Shown: in pieces, positions 9,904 through 18,731 of the stretch
Position numbering within the stretch: position 1 is the stretch's first letter
Layout of the letters: every line of letters starts with the position of its first letter
DNA from: JBNFVY01 sp049943335
GTDB lineage: Bacteria > Pseudomonadota > Alphaproteobacteria > Rhodobacterales > Rhodobacteraceae
Assembly: GCF_049943335.1 (NCBI RefSeq)
Contig: NZ_JBNFVY010000016.1
Span: forward strand, 1-51,234
Direction: 5' to 3'
Length of the DNA: 51,234 bases
Program-made: the position numbers and the translations under genes
The notes under the pieces: generated by a model
Databases searched by the model: none
Seen by the model: only the letters and a program-made list of their open reading frames with translations
What the model was told of the DNA's origin: nothing

Positions 9904-10749
9904 TTACCGCGCTCCCCGTTGTGATGGGTGCCAGAAGGTCACCCATTTCTCAATCACCGCGATCACCCCATAGAGCATCGAGCCCGACAGCGCCGCAACG
10001 GCGATTTCCGCCCAGACCATATCGATCTTGAGCCGACCGACCTCGGTCGAAATGCGAAAGCCCATCCCCCGCGTGGGCGAGCCGAAATATTCCGCCACGA
10101 TTGCCCCGATAAGCGCCAGCGTTGCCGCAATTTTCAGCCCGTTGAAAACAAAGGGCATCGCGGCGGGCAAGCGCAGTTTGGTCAGGGTCTGGGCGTGCGT
10201 GGCACTATAGGTCGCCATCAGGTCGCGCTGCATCCGGTCGGTTTCGCCCAGACCCGCCAGCGTGTTGACCAGCATCGGGAAAAACACCATCACCACGACC
10301 ACCGCCGCCTTGGACTGCCAGTCGAACCCGAACCACATCACCATGATCGGGGCCACGCCGACGATGGGCATGGCGGCCAGAAAGTTGGCCACCGGCAAAA
10401 AGCCTTGGCGCAGGAACGGCAGCCGGTCGATCACCAGCGCCGCGGCAACGCCCGCCGCGCAGCCCAGAACGAACCCCGACACGGCCCCTTTCAGCACCGT
10501 TTGGACGAAATCGATCCACAGCGTCGGCAGGTTGGCGATGATCGCGGCCCAGATCGCGCTTGGCGGCGGCAAGATCACCGGGCTGATGCCCAGCCCGCGC
10601 GTCACGCCCTCCCACAGGACCAGAACGGTGATCCCGAACAGGACCGGCGCAAAGATCCGCAGCCAACGCGGCTGGCCATAGGTGCGCGCGGCCCACACCA
10701 CCAGCCCCCAGGATATCAGCCAAAACCCGATTGCAAAGATCAGCGTCAT
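9904..10749 (-). CDS. ABC transporter permease (SsuC/TauC-like), second of pair
   Basis: A 281-residue inner-membrane permease of the BPD_transp_1 type, with the LSWGLVVW-like first span and the coupling loop MATYSATHAQTLTKLRLPAA near residue 180. The ATG at 10747-10749 overlaps the stop of the upstream permease (ATGA), so translation is coupled; a longer reading frame upstream lacks permease features. It forms a heterodimer with the neighbouring permease in the pyrimidine-type importer. Confidence 0.87.
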   Translation of the reverse strand: MTLIFAIGFWLISWGLVVWAARTYGQPRWLRIFAPVLFGITVLVLWEGVTRGLGISPVILPPPSAIWAAIIANLPTLWIDFVQTVLKGAVSGFVLGCAAGVAAALVIDRLPFLRQGFLPVANFLAAMPIVGVAPIMVMWFGFDWQSKAAVVVVMVFFPMLVNTLAGLGETDRMQRDLMATYSATHAQTLTKLRLPAAMPFVFNGLKIAATLALIGAIVAEYFGSPTRGMGFRISTEVGRLKIDMVWAEIAVAALSGSMLYGVIAVIEKWVTFWHPSQRGAR

Positions 10750-11612
10750 GCCACACCCCCAAGCCGGCGGCGCAGCCCCGCTTCGATCAAACCGACGGCC
10801 CAGATCAGCCCCGCCGCCAGGATCGACGCGGCAAACAGCGCCGTCCACATGATCATCGGTTCGCCGAACTGGCTGCCGATCAGCATCCGCGCGCCCAGCC
10901 CTTGGGTGGCGCCCGTCGGCAGTTCACCCACGATGGCCCCGACCAGCGACGCGGCCACGGCGATTTTCAGCGACGCAAAGAAATACGGCAAGGATGCCGG
11001 CATACGCAGTTTCCAGAAGGTCTGCGCCTTGCTCGCCCCATAGGTGCGCAGCAGGTCCAACTGCATCGCGCCGGGGCTGCGCAGCCCCTTGACCATGCTC
11101 ACCAGCACCGGGAAAAAGCTGAGATAGGCCGATATGATGGCCTTGGGCACCAGCCGATCCTCGATCCCCATCGAATTGGACAGCACCACGATCATCGGGG
11201 CCAGCGCCACCACCGGAATGGTCTGGCTGATGATCGCCCAGGGCATCACCGTCAGGTTCATCGCCGGGCTCATCACGATAGCCACGGCCAGCCCGACGCC
11301 CAGCACGATGCCCAGCGCAAAGCCGGCCATCGTCGCCTTCAGCGTGATCGCGCCGTGGTAGATCAGCGAGCGTTTCGAGGTGACTTTCTTTTGCGCCGTC
11401 ACCTCCCACAGTTCGGCCGCGACCTGGTGCGGCGGCGGCAACAGCGGGCGGTCCTGCGCCATCGTGTCGGCGATGATCTGGGTCACGGTAGGGGTCGTGC
11501 CCGCCCGCTCGGCCTGGTCAAGCGTCCATGTGGAATTCAGCCAGATCGACGCGCCGTACCAGACCGCCAGCAAGACGGCCAGAACGCTGAGGATCGGGGC
11601 GAAACGCGTCAT
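10746..11612 (-). CDS. ABC transporter permease (SsuC/TauC-like), first of pair
   Basis: A 288-residue permease from ATG 11612, with a first membrane span right after the start and the coupling loop LRTYGASKAQTFWKLRMPAS near residue 190. The frame stays open upstream to a GTG at 11753 through a low-complexity segment made of 12-bp repeats. That extension (about 47 residues) is unlike a permease N-terminus, so the shorter start is preferred, although its ribosome site (GGGGGCC) is weak. It overlaps the following permease by 4 bases. Confidence 0.83.
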   Translation of the reverse strand: MTRFAPILSVLAVLLAVWYGASIWLNSTWTLDQAERAGTTPTVTQIIADTMAQDRPLLPPPHQVAAELWEVTAQKKVTSKRSLIYHGAITLKATMAGFALGIVLGVGLAVAIVMSPAMNLTVMPWAIISQTIPVVALAPMIVVLSNSMGIEDRLVPKAIISAYLSFFPVLVSMVKGLRSPGAMQLDLLRTYGASKAQTFWKLRMPASLPYFFASLKIAVAASLVGAIVGELPTGATQGLGARMLIGSQFGEPMIMWTALFAASILAAGLIWAVGLIEAGLRRRLGGVA

Positions 11613-11638
11613 GCCCGGCCCCCGTGCGCAACGGTCGC

Positions 11639-11734
11639 TGTGCCCGACATTGTGCCAGACATTTTGACCGACGTTTTGCCAGACAGTGTGCCAGACGGGG
11701 GGCCGACGCGCCGCCGACCGGTTGCAGACGCGTT
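11639..11734 (-). repeat. 12-bp tandem repeats between ABC ATPase and permease genes
   Basis: On the plus strand, units such as TGTGCCCGACAT, TGTGCCAGACAT, TTTGACCGACGT, TTTGCCAGACAG and TGTGCCAGACGG follow one another at an exact 12-base period from 11639, then fade into GCCGAC-type units to about 11734. If translated leftward they give a 4-residue repeat (VWHT, VWQN, VGQN, VWHN). The array lies in the 163-base gap between the ATPase stop and the permease start. Confidence 0.75.
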
Positions 11735-11775
11735 GCCGACGCTGCGCCGACACCGGTTTTCGCGAACAGACGCGC

Positions 11776-12552
11776 TCATGCCTCGTGCCCCGCTTTCAGC
11801 CCCTCGCGCACGCGGTGGGCGATGGAAATGAACTCGGGCGTGTCGCGGATATCCAGCGGGCGGTCACGCGGCAGCGGGCTGTCGATCACATCGGTGATCC
11901 GGCCCGGACGGGGCGACATGACGACGATTTTCGTGCTCAGGAAAACCGCCTCGGGGATCGAATGCGTGACAAAGGCGATGGTCTTTTCCGTCCGCGCCCA
12001 GAGCTGCAAAAGCTGCTCGTTCAAGTGGTCGCGCACGATCTCGTCCAGCGCGCCAAAGGGTTCGTCCATCAGCAGGATATCGGCATCGAACGACAGCGCC
12101 CGCGCGATGGATGCGCGTTGCTGCATGCCCCCCGAAAGCTGCCAGGGGAATTTCTTGCCAAAACCGGCCAAGTCCACCAGATCCAACACTTTTTCGACGC
12201 GCGCGTCCTGCTCGGCCTTGGGGAAACCCATGATCTCCAAGGGCAGTTTTATGTTGCCGGCGATGGTGCGCCACGGGTACAGCCCCGCCGCCTGAAAGAC
12301 ATAGCCATAGCTGCGCGCCTTGCGGGCGTCGTCCGGGCTGAGGCCATTGACGCTCAGCGTCCCGCCGGTGGGGTGTTCCAGCCCCGCGATACAGCGCAAA
12401 AACGTCGTCTTGCCGCAGCCCGACGGGCCGATGAAACTGACGAATTCGCCTTTGCCGATTTCCAGGTTCACGCCGCTCAGCGCATGGATCGGCCCGTCGT
12501 TCGTCTGGAATGTCAGGTCGAGATCTTTTGCCTCGATCACAGGTTTCTTCAT
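11776..12552 (-). CDS. ABC transporter ATP-binding protein (SsuB/TauB-like)
   Basis: A 258-residue ATPase with Walker A GPSGCGKT at 42-49, signature LSGGMQQRASIARAL from residue 139 and Walker B ILLMDEP near 159-165, plus the D-loop FGALDE. The start ATG at 12550-12552 overlaps the stop of the VOC gene (ATGA). It powers the importer formed with the two permeases and the NMT1-like binding protein downstream. Confidence 0.92.
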   Translation of the reverse strand: MKKPVIEAKDLDLTFQTNDGPIHALSGVNLEIGKGEFVSFIGPSGCGKTTFLRCIAGLEHPTGGTLSVNGLSPDDARKARSYGYVFQAAGLYPWRTIAGNIKLPLEIMGFPKAEQDARVEKVLDLVDLAGFGKKFPWQLSGGMQQRASIARALSFDADILLMDEPFGALDEIVRDHLNEQLLQLWARTEKTIAFVTHSIPEAVFLSTKIVVMSPRPGRITDVIDSPLPRDRPLDIRDTPEFISIAHRVREGLKAGHEA

Positions 12553-12965
12553 GTTTGTTTGTCCCAAAGGTGGCGATCCGCGATCTCGATCGAATTGCCC
12601 GCGGGGTCACGGACATAGATCGACCGTTTCCCATGCGGCCATCTAAAATCAGCTTCGACGTCTATCCCATTGTCTTCAAAATGTTTTCGCCAATCATTCA
12701 GCGCCGATTCATCGGCCGCCAGCGCCATGTGGCCCGGGCCGACGGCGCCATGTGGGGGCACCGGCAAGGCGCCGCTGGCCGGCGGTTTGGCCGATTGCTC
12801 GGCCACGAAAACCAACACCGTCCCAGCGCCGCACCGATAGAACACATGGCGCCCGTCGGCGCGCGTGATCCGCTCCAACCCCAGCACGCCGCCATAGAAG
12901 GATTCGGCCTTGTCCAGATCGTCGACATAGACGGCCGCTTCAAGAATGCCGGTCAGATCAGGCAC
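12549..12965 (-). CDS. VOC (glyoxalase/bleomycin resistance-like) family protein
   Basis: A 138-residue single VOC unit pair: ILEAAVYVDDLDKAESFYGGV opens the first beta-alpha-beta module and SIYVRDPAGNSIEIADRHLW closes the second. It may bind a metal through conserved His and Glu, as in the family. It starts with GTG directly after the TAA of dihydropyrimidinase and ends overlapping the ABC ATPase start, so it is tightly embedded in the pyrimidine operon. Its substrate is unknown; a role in handling a pathway aldehyde or ring compound is only a guess. Confidence 0.85.
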   Translation of the reverse strand: MPDLTGILEAAVYVDDLDKAESFYGGVLGLERITRADGRHVFYRCGAGTVLVFVAEQSAKPPASGALPVPPHGAVGPGHMALAADESALNDWRKHFEDNGIDVEADFRWPHGKRSIYVRDPAGNSIEIADRHLWDKQT

Positions 12966-14417
12966 TTACACCCCCGTCGCCGGGATGCCCGTCCGCTCGA
13001 CCGGGCGCGGCGCGGTCAGCTCTTTCCATTGGCTCAGTGCGGTGTTGACCGTGCCATTGGGATCGCGCGCGACAAATTCGCCGTGCCCTTCGCGGCTGGT
13101 CAGGTCACCGTCGTTCACGGCCACCATCCCGCGGCTCAGCACGTAGCGCGGCAGGCCCTTGACCTGCACCCCTTCGAACACGCTGTAATCGATCGCGCTG
13201 ACCTGTGTATCGGCACTGATGGTTTTGGATTTCTCGGGATCCCAGACCACCAGGTCGGCGTCGGACCCGACAAGAACAGCGCCTTTTTTAGGGTAACAAT
13301 TCAATATCTTGGCGATGTTTGTTGATGTTACCGCTACGAATTCGTTCGGTGTCAGGCGCCCGGTGTTGACCCCGTAGGTCCACAGCACTGGCAGCCGGTC
13401 TTCCAGCCCCCCGGTGCCGTTCGGGATCTTGGAAAAATCACCCACGCCATAGCGCTTTTGATCGGTCGTAAAGGCGCAGTGGTCCGTAGCGACACAAGAC
13501 AGCGACCCGCTGGCCAGACCGGCCCACAGGCTGTCCTGATGCTGCTTGTTGCGGAACGGCGGGCTCATCACCCGGCGGGCGGCATGATCCCAGTCCGGGT
13601 GGAAATATTCGCTCTCATCCAGCACCAGATGCTGCACCAAGGGCTCGCCCCAAACGCGCTTGCCCTGCATCTTGGCACGCCGGATCGCCTCGTGGCTTTC
13701 CTCGCATGACGTGTGCACTACATAGAGCGGCGCGCCTGCCATATCGGCGATCATGATGGCGCGGTTCGTCGCCTCGCCTTCCACTTGAGGGGGGCGCGAA
13801 TAGGCGTGGCCCTCGGGGCCGTTGTTCCCCTCGGCCAGCAACCTGGCTGTCAGCTCGGCAACCACATCGCCATTCTCGGCATGGACCAGCGGGGTCGCGC
13901 CCAGCTCGGCGCAGCGTTTGAAGCTGGCGAAGAGTTCATCGTCATTCACCATCAGTGACCCCTTGTAGGCCATGAAGTGCTTGAAGGTGTTGATGCCGCG
14001 TTCGGTCACGGTCTTCATTTCATCGAACACCTGTTCATCCCACCAGGTGACCGCCATGTGGAAACTGTAGTCGCAATGCGCCTGGGCCGATTTATTGTCC
14101 CATGTTTTCAAGGCGTCCAGCAGCGATTGGCCCGGATCTGGCAGCGCGAAATCGACCACCATCGTGGTGCCGCCCGCCAGAGCAGCCCGCGTGCCGCTGT
14201 TGAAATCGTCGCTGGAATAGGTGCCCATGAACGGCATTTCCAGGTGCGTGTGCGGGTCGATCCCGCCGGGCATCACGTAACAGCCTGCCGCGTCCAGCAC
14301 GTCGTCCCCGGTCAGATCTGGCCCGATTTCGACGATCTTGCCGCCTTCGATCTTCACATCCGCGTCATAGGTCAGGTCCGCCGTGACGATGGTGCCACCC
14401 TTGATAACCGTGCTCAT
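12966..14417 (-). CDS. hydA: Dihydropyrimidinase (D-hydantoinase)
   Basis: A 483-residue cyclic amidohydrolase that opens the dihydropyrimidine ring to N-carbamoyl-beta-alanine (or the methyl analogue). Metal ligands visible are His56 and His58 in GGIDPHTH and the lysine expected to be carbamylated, Lys152 in HFMAYKGSLM; further His residues follow in VHAENGD and VVHTSCEES. Length and motifs match bacterial dihydropyrimidinases. It is followed without a gap by the VOC gene and preceded by the M20 amidohydrolase that uses its product. Confidence 0.95.
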   Translation of the reverse strand: MSTVIKGGTIVTADLTYDADVKIEGGKIVEIGPDLTGDDVLDAAGCYVMPGGIDPHTHLEMPFMGTYSSDDFNSGTRAALAGGTTMVVDFALPDPGQSLLDALKTWDNKSAQAHCDYSFHMAVTWWDEQVFDEMKTVTERGINTFKHFMAYKGSLMVNDDELFASFKRCAELGATPLVHAENGDVVAELTARLLAEGNNGPEGHAYSRPPQVEGEATNRAIMIADMAGAPLYVVHTSCEESHEAIRRAKMQGKRVWGEPLVQHLVLDESEYFHPDWDHAARRVMSPPFRNKQHQDSLWAGLASGSLSCVATDHCAFTTDQKRYGVGDFSKIPNGTGGLEDRLPVLWTYGVNTGRLTPNEFVAVTSTNIAKILNCYPKKGAVLVGSDADLVVWDPEKSKTISADTQVSAIDYSVFEGVQVKGLPRYVLSRGMVAVNDGDLTSREGHGEFVARDPNGTVNTALSQWKELTAPRPVERTGIPATGV

Positions 14418-14543
14418 CTGAATTCTCCTTCTCGGTCGGCAAAGCGCTTGGCGCGCCGGGCCCTATTTCTTGTCATAAGTACTTTGGCGTGCGCCTGCGG
14501 CCAACCCCATCGCACATGGCGCGCGCAGAGCCGTCTGACGCTG

Positions 14544-15794
14544 TCACTCTACCACCTCGGCTGTTTCAAGCACCGCGTGCAGCAACACGTCTGTGCCCGC
14601 CGCCGCCCATTCGGGGCTGATCTCTTCGGCCTCGTTATGCGACAGCCCATCCACACAGGGGCACATGATCATCGCCGTGGGGGCGACGTTGTTGATCCAG
14701 CAGGCATCATGGCCCGCGCCGGATATGATATCCATGTGGGAATATCCAAGGTTTTCAGCGGCATCGCGCACGGCTTTCACGCAGCCTTCGTCAAAAGCGG
14801 GCGGCTCGAACTGGCCCGACACAAAGCTGTCGAACCCCACCCCGATGTCTTCGCAGATCTTGGGCGCGCGGGCGTAGAATTCGGTCTCCATCCCGTGCAG
14901 AACCTCAGGCAGGTGCGAGCGAAAATCGACCGTAAAGACGACCTTTCCGGGGATCACGTTGCGCGAATTGGGATAGACATCGATATGGCCGATGGCGCCC
15001 ACCGCGCCGGGTTGGTTTTTCATCGCGATTTCGTGCACCAGTTCGGTGAGCAGCGCCAATCCGCGCCCCGCGTTCTTGCGCATCGCCATGGGCGTGCTGC
15101 CGGTATGGCTGTCTTTGCCCGTCACCGTGCATTCGATCCAGCGCAGCCCCTGCCCGTGGGTGACAACGCCGATATCCTTGCCCTCGGCCTCCAGGATCGG
15201 GCCCTGCTCGATATGCAATTCGAACATGGCGTGCATCTTGCGCGCGCCGACCTCTTCGTCGCCCATCCAGCCGATGCGCTTCAACTCATCGCCGAATTTC
15301 TTGCCCTCTGCGTCCACCCGAACATAGGCCCAGTCCTGCGTGTGTTGGCCCGCGAAGACGCCCGACGCCAGCATCGCCGGGGCGAACCGGGTGCCTTCTT
15401 CGTTGGTCCAGTTGGTCACGACGATGGGATGTTTGGTCTTGATGTCCAGATCGTTCATCGTGCGCACCGCTTCCAGCGCCCCCAGCACACCCAGCACGCC
15501 GTCGTATTTGCCCCCGGTCGGTTGGGTGTCCAGATGCGATCCTATGTAGACCGGCAGTGCGTCGGGGTCCTGGCCCGGGCGGGTGGCAAACATGTTGCCC
15601 ATCGTGTCGACGCCCATGCTCATGCCGGCCGCCTCGCACCAGGTCTGGAACAGTTTGCGACCTTGGGCATCGTCATCGGTCAGCGTCTGCCGGTTGTTGC
15701 CGCCTGCCACGCCGGGGCCGATCTTGGCCATCTCCATGATGCTGTCCCACAGACGGTCCTTGTTGATTTTCAGGTTTTCTGCCGGTGCGGTCAT
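14544..15794 (-). CDS. Zn-dependent M20 amidohydrolase (beta-ureidopropionase / N-carbamoyl-amino acid hydrolase)
   Basis: A 416-residue metallo-amidohydrolase of the allantoate amidohydrolase / N-carbamoyl-amino acid hydrolase group. GSHLDTQPTGGKYDG carries metal ligands His87 and Asp98, and NEEGTRF holds Glu122-Glu123. It would release CO2 and ammonia from N-carbamoyl-beta-alanine, the product of the adjacent dihydropyrimidinase. The ATG at 15794 follows GAAAGGAC; an upstream in-frame extension is rejected because it lacks family residues. There are 126 bases between this gene and hydA. Confidence 0.9.
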   Translation of the reverse strand: MTAPAENLKINKDRLWDSIMEMAKIGPGVAGGNNRQTLTDDDAQGRKLFQTWCEAAGMSMGVDTMGNMFATRPGQDPDALPVYIGSHLDTQPTGGKYDGVLGVLGALEAVRTMNDLDIKTKHPIVVTNWTNEEGTRFAPAMLASGVFAGQHTQDWAYVRVDAEGKKFGDELKRIGWMGDEEVGARKMHAMFELHIEQGPILEAEGKDIGVVTHGQGLRWIECTVTGKDSHTGSTPMAMRKNAGRGLALLTELVHEIAMKNQPGAVGAIGHIDVYPNSRNVIPGKVVFTVDFRSHLPEVLHGMETEFYARAPKICEDIGVGFDSFVSGQFEPPAFDEGCVKAVRDAAENLGYSHMDIISGAGHDACWINNVAPTAMIMCPCVDGLSHNEAEEISPEWAAAGTDVLLHAVLETAEVVE

Positions 15795-15844
15795 GTGTTT
15801 GTCCTTTCGTCTGGCCGCCGCCCCGGGGGCCACGGCCCTTGGAG

Positions 15845-17170
15845 TTATGCCAGGCTGTCCAGCACATCTTTCAACGTGCCGATCAGCGTGTCGATATGCG
15901 ATTTTTCGATGATCAGCGGCGGCGACATGGCGATGATGTCGCCGGTGGTGCGGATCAGGATGCCCTTGTCATAGGCCTTGAGGAACGCATCGAAAGCGCG
16001 CGCCGTCGGCTGGCCTGCGATCGGGTCAAGCTCAATCGCGCCGATCAGGCCCATGTTGCGAATGTCGATGACGTTGCGCGTCCCCTTCAGCGAATGCAGC
16101 GCGTCTTCCCAATAAGGGGCGATGTCTGCGGCGCGTTCGAACAGCGCTTCCTCGCGATAGGTTTCCAGCGTTGCAATCGCGGCGGCACTGGCAATCGGGT
16201 TGCCCGAATAGGTATAGCCGTGGAACAGTTCGATCGCGCTTTCCGGGCCTTGCATGAAAGCGTCATGAATGTCGGCCGTGGTCAGCACCGCCCCCATCGG
16301 GATCACCCCGTTGGTCAGGCCCTTGGCGGTCGTTATCATATCGGGCATGACGGCGAAATGTTCAGCGGCAAAGCTGCTGCCCAGCCGCCCGAAGCCGGTA
16401 ATCACCTCGTCGAAAATCAGCAAGATACCATGGCGCGTACAGATCTCGCGCAGCTTTTCCAGATAGCCTTTGGGCGGCATGAGAACACCGGTTGAACCGG
16501 CCATCGGCTCGACGATACAGGCGGCGATGGTTTCGGCGCCGTGCAGGGCGACAATGCGCTCCAGATCATCGGCCAGATAGGCGCCATGCGCGGGCTGGCC
16601 CCGTGTCCAGGCGTTTTCGGGCAGATGCGTGTGCGGCAAGTGATCGACCCCGGTCAGCATCGTTCCGAAGTAGCGGCGGTTGTTGACGATCCCGCCCACC
16701 GAAATGCCGCCGAAGCCCACGCCGTGATAGCCACGTTCGCGCCCGATCAGCCGCGTGCGCGTGCCCTCGCCTTTTGCGCGCTGATAAGCGATGGCGATCT
16801 TCAGCGCCGTATCGACGGATTCGCTGCCAGAATTGGTGAAAAAGGCGTGTTTGAACGGGTCAGGCGCCATATCGGTCAGGCGGTTGGCCAGTTCGAACGC
16901 CAAAGGATGACCCATTTGAAAGGCTGGTGCATAATCCAGTTCCGCGGCCTGGGTCTGGATCGCTTCGGTAATCCGGGGTCGTGCGTGACCTGCGTTGCAA
17001 CACCACAACCCCGCCGTGCCGTCCAGAACCTGCCGGCCGTCCGCTGTGGTGTAATGCATATCCTTGGCGGACACGAACATGCGCGGGTTTTTCTTGAACT
17101 GCCGGTTCGCCGTAAAGGGCATCCAAAAGGCTGACAGATCATTGGGAACAGACTTGCGGTCGAGCGCCAT
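15845..17170 (-). CDS. Class III aminotransferase, beta-alanine/omega-amino acid--pyruvate type
   Basis: A 441-residue PLP enzyme. The PLP lysine is Lys283 in TTAKGLTNGVIPMG and the ring-binding Asp254 is in LIFDEVITGFGR; GSESVDTALKIA near 115-126 binds phosphate. LGLWCCNAGH-like N-terminal residues resemble omega-amino acid:pyruvate aminotransferases. It would convert beta-alanine or 3-aminoisobutyrate to malonate semialdehyde or its methyl analogue. It is the first gene of the leftward operon, with an AAGGAG ribosome site and the RutR operator 36 bases upstream of its start. Confidence 0.9.
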   Translation of the reverse strand: MALDRKSVPNDLSAFWMPFTANRQFKKNPRMFVSAKDMHYTTADGRQVLDGTAGLWCCNAGHARPRITEAIQTQAAELDYAPAFQMGHPLAFELANRLTDMAPDPFKHAFFTNSGSESVDTALKIAIAYQRAKGEGTRTRLIGRERGYHGVGFGGISVGGIVNNRRYFGTMLTGVDHLPHTHLPENAWTRGQPAHGAYLADDLERIVALHGAETIAACIVEPMAGSTGVLMPPKGYLEKLREICTRHGILLIFDEVITGFGRLGSSFAAEHFAVMPDMITTAKGLTNGVIPMGAVLTTADIHDAFMQGPESAIELFHGYTYSGNPIASAAAIATLETYREEALFERAADIAPYWEDALHSLKGTRNVIDIRNMGLIGAIELDPIAGQPTARAFDAFLKAYDKGILIRTTGDIIAMSPPLIIEKSHIDTLIGTLKDVLDSLA

Positions 17171-17205
17171 CGGAGGCTCCTTTTTCTGCGACGCCAGGTT
17201 CAGGT

Positions 17206-17221
17206 TTGACCAAACGGTCAA
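17206..17221. promoter_or_regulatory. RutR operator
   Basis: TTGACCAAACGGTCAA is a 16-bp palindrome differing by one base from the published Escherichia coli RutR consensus TTGACCAnnTGGTCAA. It lies between rutR and the aminotransferase-headed operon and coincides with the expected transcription start of the latter. Confidence 0.85.
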
Positions 17222-17225
17222 CAAG

Positions 17226-17253
17226 ACGCTACCAGAGGAACCGGGCCAGTCAA
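17226..17253 (-). promoter_or_regulatory. Candidate promoter of the pyrimidine operon
   Basis: Read leftward: TTGACT (17253-17248), a 16-base spacer, then TAGCGT (17231-17226). The RutR box begins five bases downstream of the -10, so bound repressor would block initiation. The -10 is only a moderate match. Confidence 0.45.
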
Positions 17254-17361
17254 GCCAACCACTTGGCACCCTGTACGTCCATGGCTAACATAAGCCCCAA
17301 CGCATATTGTATGATGCATTTTTAGGCAGATGCCCAGTCTGCCCGCAAGAAGGAATACCCG

Positions 17362-17979
17362 ATGGCCACAGTTCGGCCCAAGACGCGCATTCAGCAAAAA
17401 AATACCGACGCAATTTTGAAGGCCGCGTTGGTCGTGTTTTCAGACAACGGGTTTCGGGGGGCCACGCTTGACCAGATCGCTGGTGAAGCGGGGCTGTCCA
17501 AGCCAAATCTGCTCTATTACTTCCCCTCGAAAGAAGCGATTCACGTGGCGCTGCTGTCCGGGCTGCTGGACACATGGCTGGACCCGTTGCGCGATCTGGA
17601 CCCGAATGGCGACCCGGTCGAAGAGATCATGGGCTATGTCCTGCGCAAACTGGACATGGCGCGCGATTATCCACGCGAAAGCCGCCTGTTCGCGAACGAA
17701 ATCGTGCAAGGCGCACCGCGCATGCTGGACACGATCCAGGGCGATCTGAAAACGCTGGTCGACGAAAAAGCCGCCGTCATCGCGCAATGGGTGCGCAACG
17801 GCCACCTGGCGCCCGTCGATCCCTATCATCTGATTTTTTCGATCTGGGCAACCACGCAGCACTATGCCGATTTCGACGTTCAGGTGCGGGGTATCCTGCG
17901 GCCCAAGGGCGATTCGCATTTCGAACAGGCGCGCGCCCATCTCGATTTGATGTTCCGACGCCTGCTGACCGTCGTTTGA
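17362..17979 (+). CDS. rutR: TetR-family regulator, RutR type
   Basis: A 205-residue repressor. The helix-turn-helix is at about residues 34-65 (ATLDQIAGEAGLSKPNLLYYF). The C-terminal domain matches RutR, including SRLFANEIVQGAPRM and FSIWATTQHYADF. In E. coli RutR is released from DNA by uracil or thymine; the same sensing is inferred here from the conserved box next door. The gene is divergent from the pyrimidine operon, and the single operator between them probably serves both. Confidence 0.9.
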   Translation: MATVRPKTRIQQKNTDAILKAALVVFSDNGFRGATLDQIAGEAGLSKPNLLYYFPSKEAIHVALLSGLLDTWLDPLRDLDPNGDPVEEIMGYVLRKLDMARDYPRESRLFANEIVQGAPRMLDTIQGDLKTLVDEKAAVIAQWVRNGHLAPVDPYHLIFSIWATTQHYADFDVQVRGILRPKGDSHFEQARAHLDLMFRRLLTVV

Positions 17980-18086
17980 CCCGGCGTTTACCATCGCGCC
18001 ACAAAGAGCTTGGATTTGATCGGGCGGTAACCTTGCCGCACTAATCTGAAGGTTGAGTGGGGGCTCCGTGAGCAAGGAGCAAGGGT

Positions 18087-18674
18087 ATGACGGACCTATC
18101 TGGATTATCGTCCTTCGGTGGCGGTGGTTTCGCGTTTCGCACCCCGCCCACCACTGAGAAGCCCGCCGTCGCCGAGGTCGCAAAGACCAGTGACGACGCA
18201 TCAACGAACAGTTCGACCGATCAAGGCGCCGCCGGATCCAAGGCCGAAGACGCACTGGGCGAACGTCGGATTGTCGCCAGCATCGACTTCAATACGGCGG
18301 CATCGGCCAATTCCGTGACCGCCACGGTCGAGGAAATCGGCCCAGACACGATTCCCGGTCCAACCCCGGCGTTTCAGGCCAGCCTGCTGGAAATCGAATC
18401 CGACCTGAAAAACGTGATCGCCAAGATCGAGGCCGCCCGGACGCGCGAAACCGACGAGGGCGCCGTCAGCGCCGAGCCGCCCAATCGATCCGCCGAACGG
18501 CCCGAAGCAGCAAACGATGCCCGGCCCGCAGCCAGGGAACGTACCGATGATGACGCCCCCGCCGCGCGCGAGGTGACGCCTGAACGCGCTCAGGCTGAGC
18601 CGAAGGAAGCGATAGAAGGCGAAACATTCGCCGTTCAAACGCCTTATGACGTGGAAAGCGCGCCGACAGACTGA
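18087..18674 (+). CDS. Hypothetical acidic, largely disordered protein
   Basis: A 195-residue protein rich in Ala, Glu, Asp, Pro and Thr, preceded by an AGGAGCAAGG ribosome site. There is no signal peptide or membrane segment. Residues 60-125 contain one short ordered-looking stretch (FQASLLEIESDLKNVIAKIEAAR) that could form a coiled coil; the rest looks disordered. I do not recognise a family. It lies between rutR and the convergent preA, and its function is unknown. Confidence 0.7.
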   Translation: MTDLSGLSSFGGGGFAFRTPPTTEKPAVAEVAKTSDDASTNSSTDQGAAGSKAEDALGERRIVASIDFNTAASANSVTATVEEIGPDTIPGPTPAFQASLLEIESDLKNVIAKIEAARTRETDEGAVSAEPPNRSAERPEAANDARPAARERTDDDAPAAREVTPERAQAEPKEAIEGETFAVQTPYDVESAPTD

Positions 18675-18701
18675 CCCCGGCGCGCTTTCTGGATGGATGT
18701 G

Positions 18702-18723
18702 GCCCCGGCAGCGCCGGGGCTTT
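18702..18723 (+). terminator. Probable terminator after the hypothetical gene
   Basis: GCCCCGGC (18702-18709) and GCCGGGGC (18713-18720) with a 3-base loop, followed by a short TTT. The T-run is weak. Confidence 0.55.
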
Positions 18724-18731
18724 GGTGCTGG

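Noticed and set aside
11639..11760. CRISPR array
   Set aside because: Units are 12 bases with no spacers between them and no cas genes; it is a simple tandem repeat.
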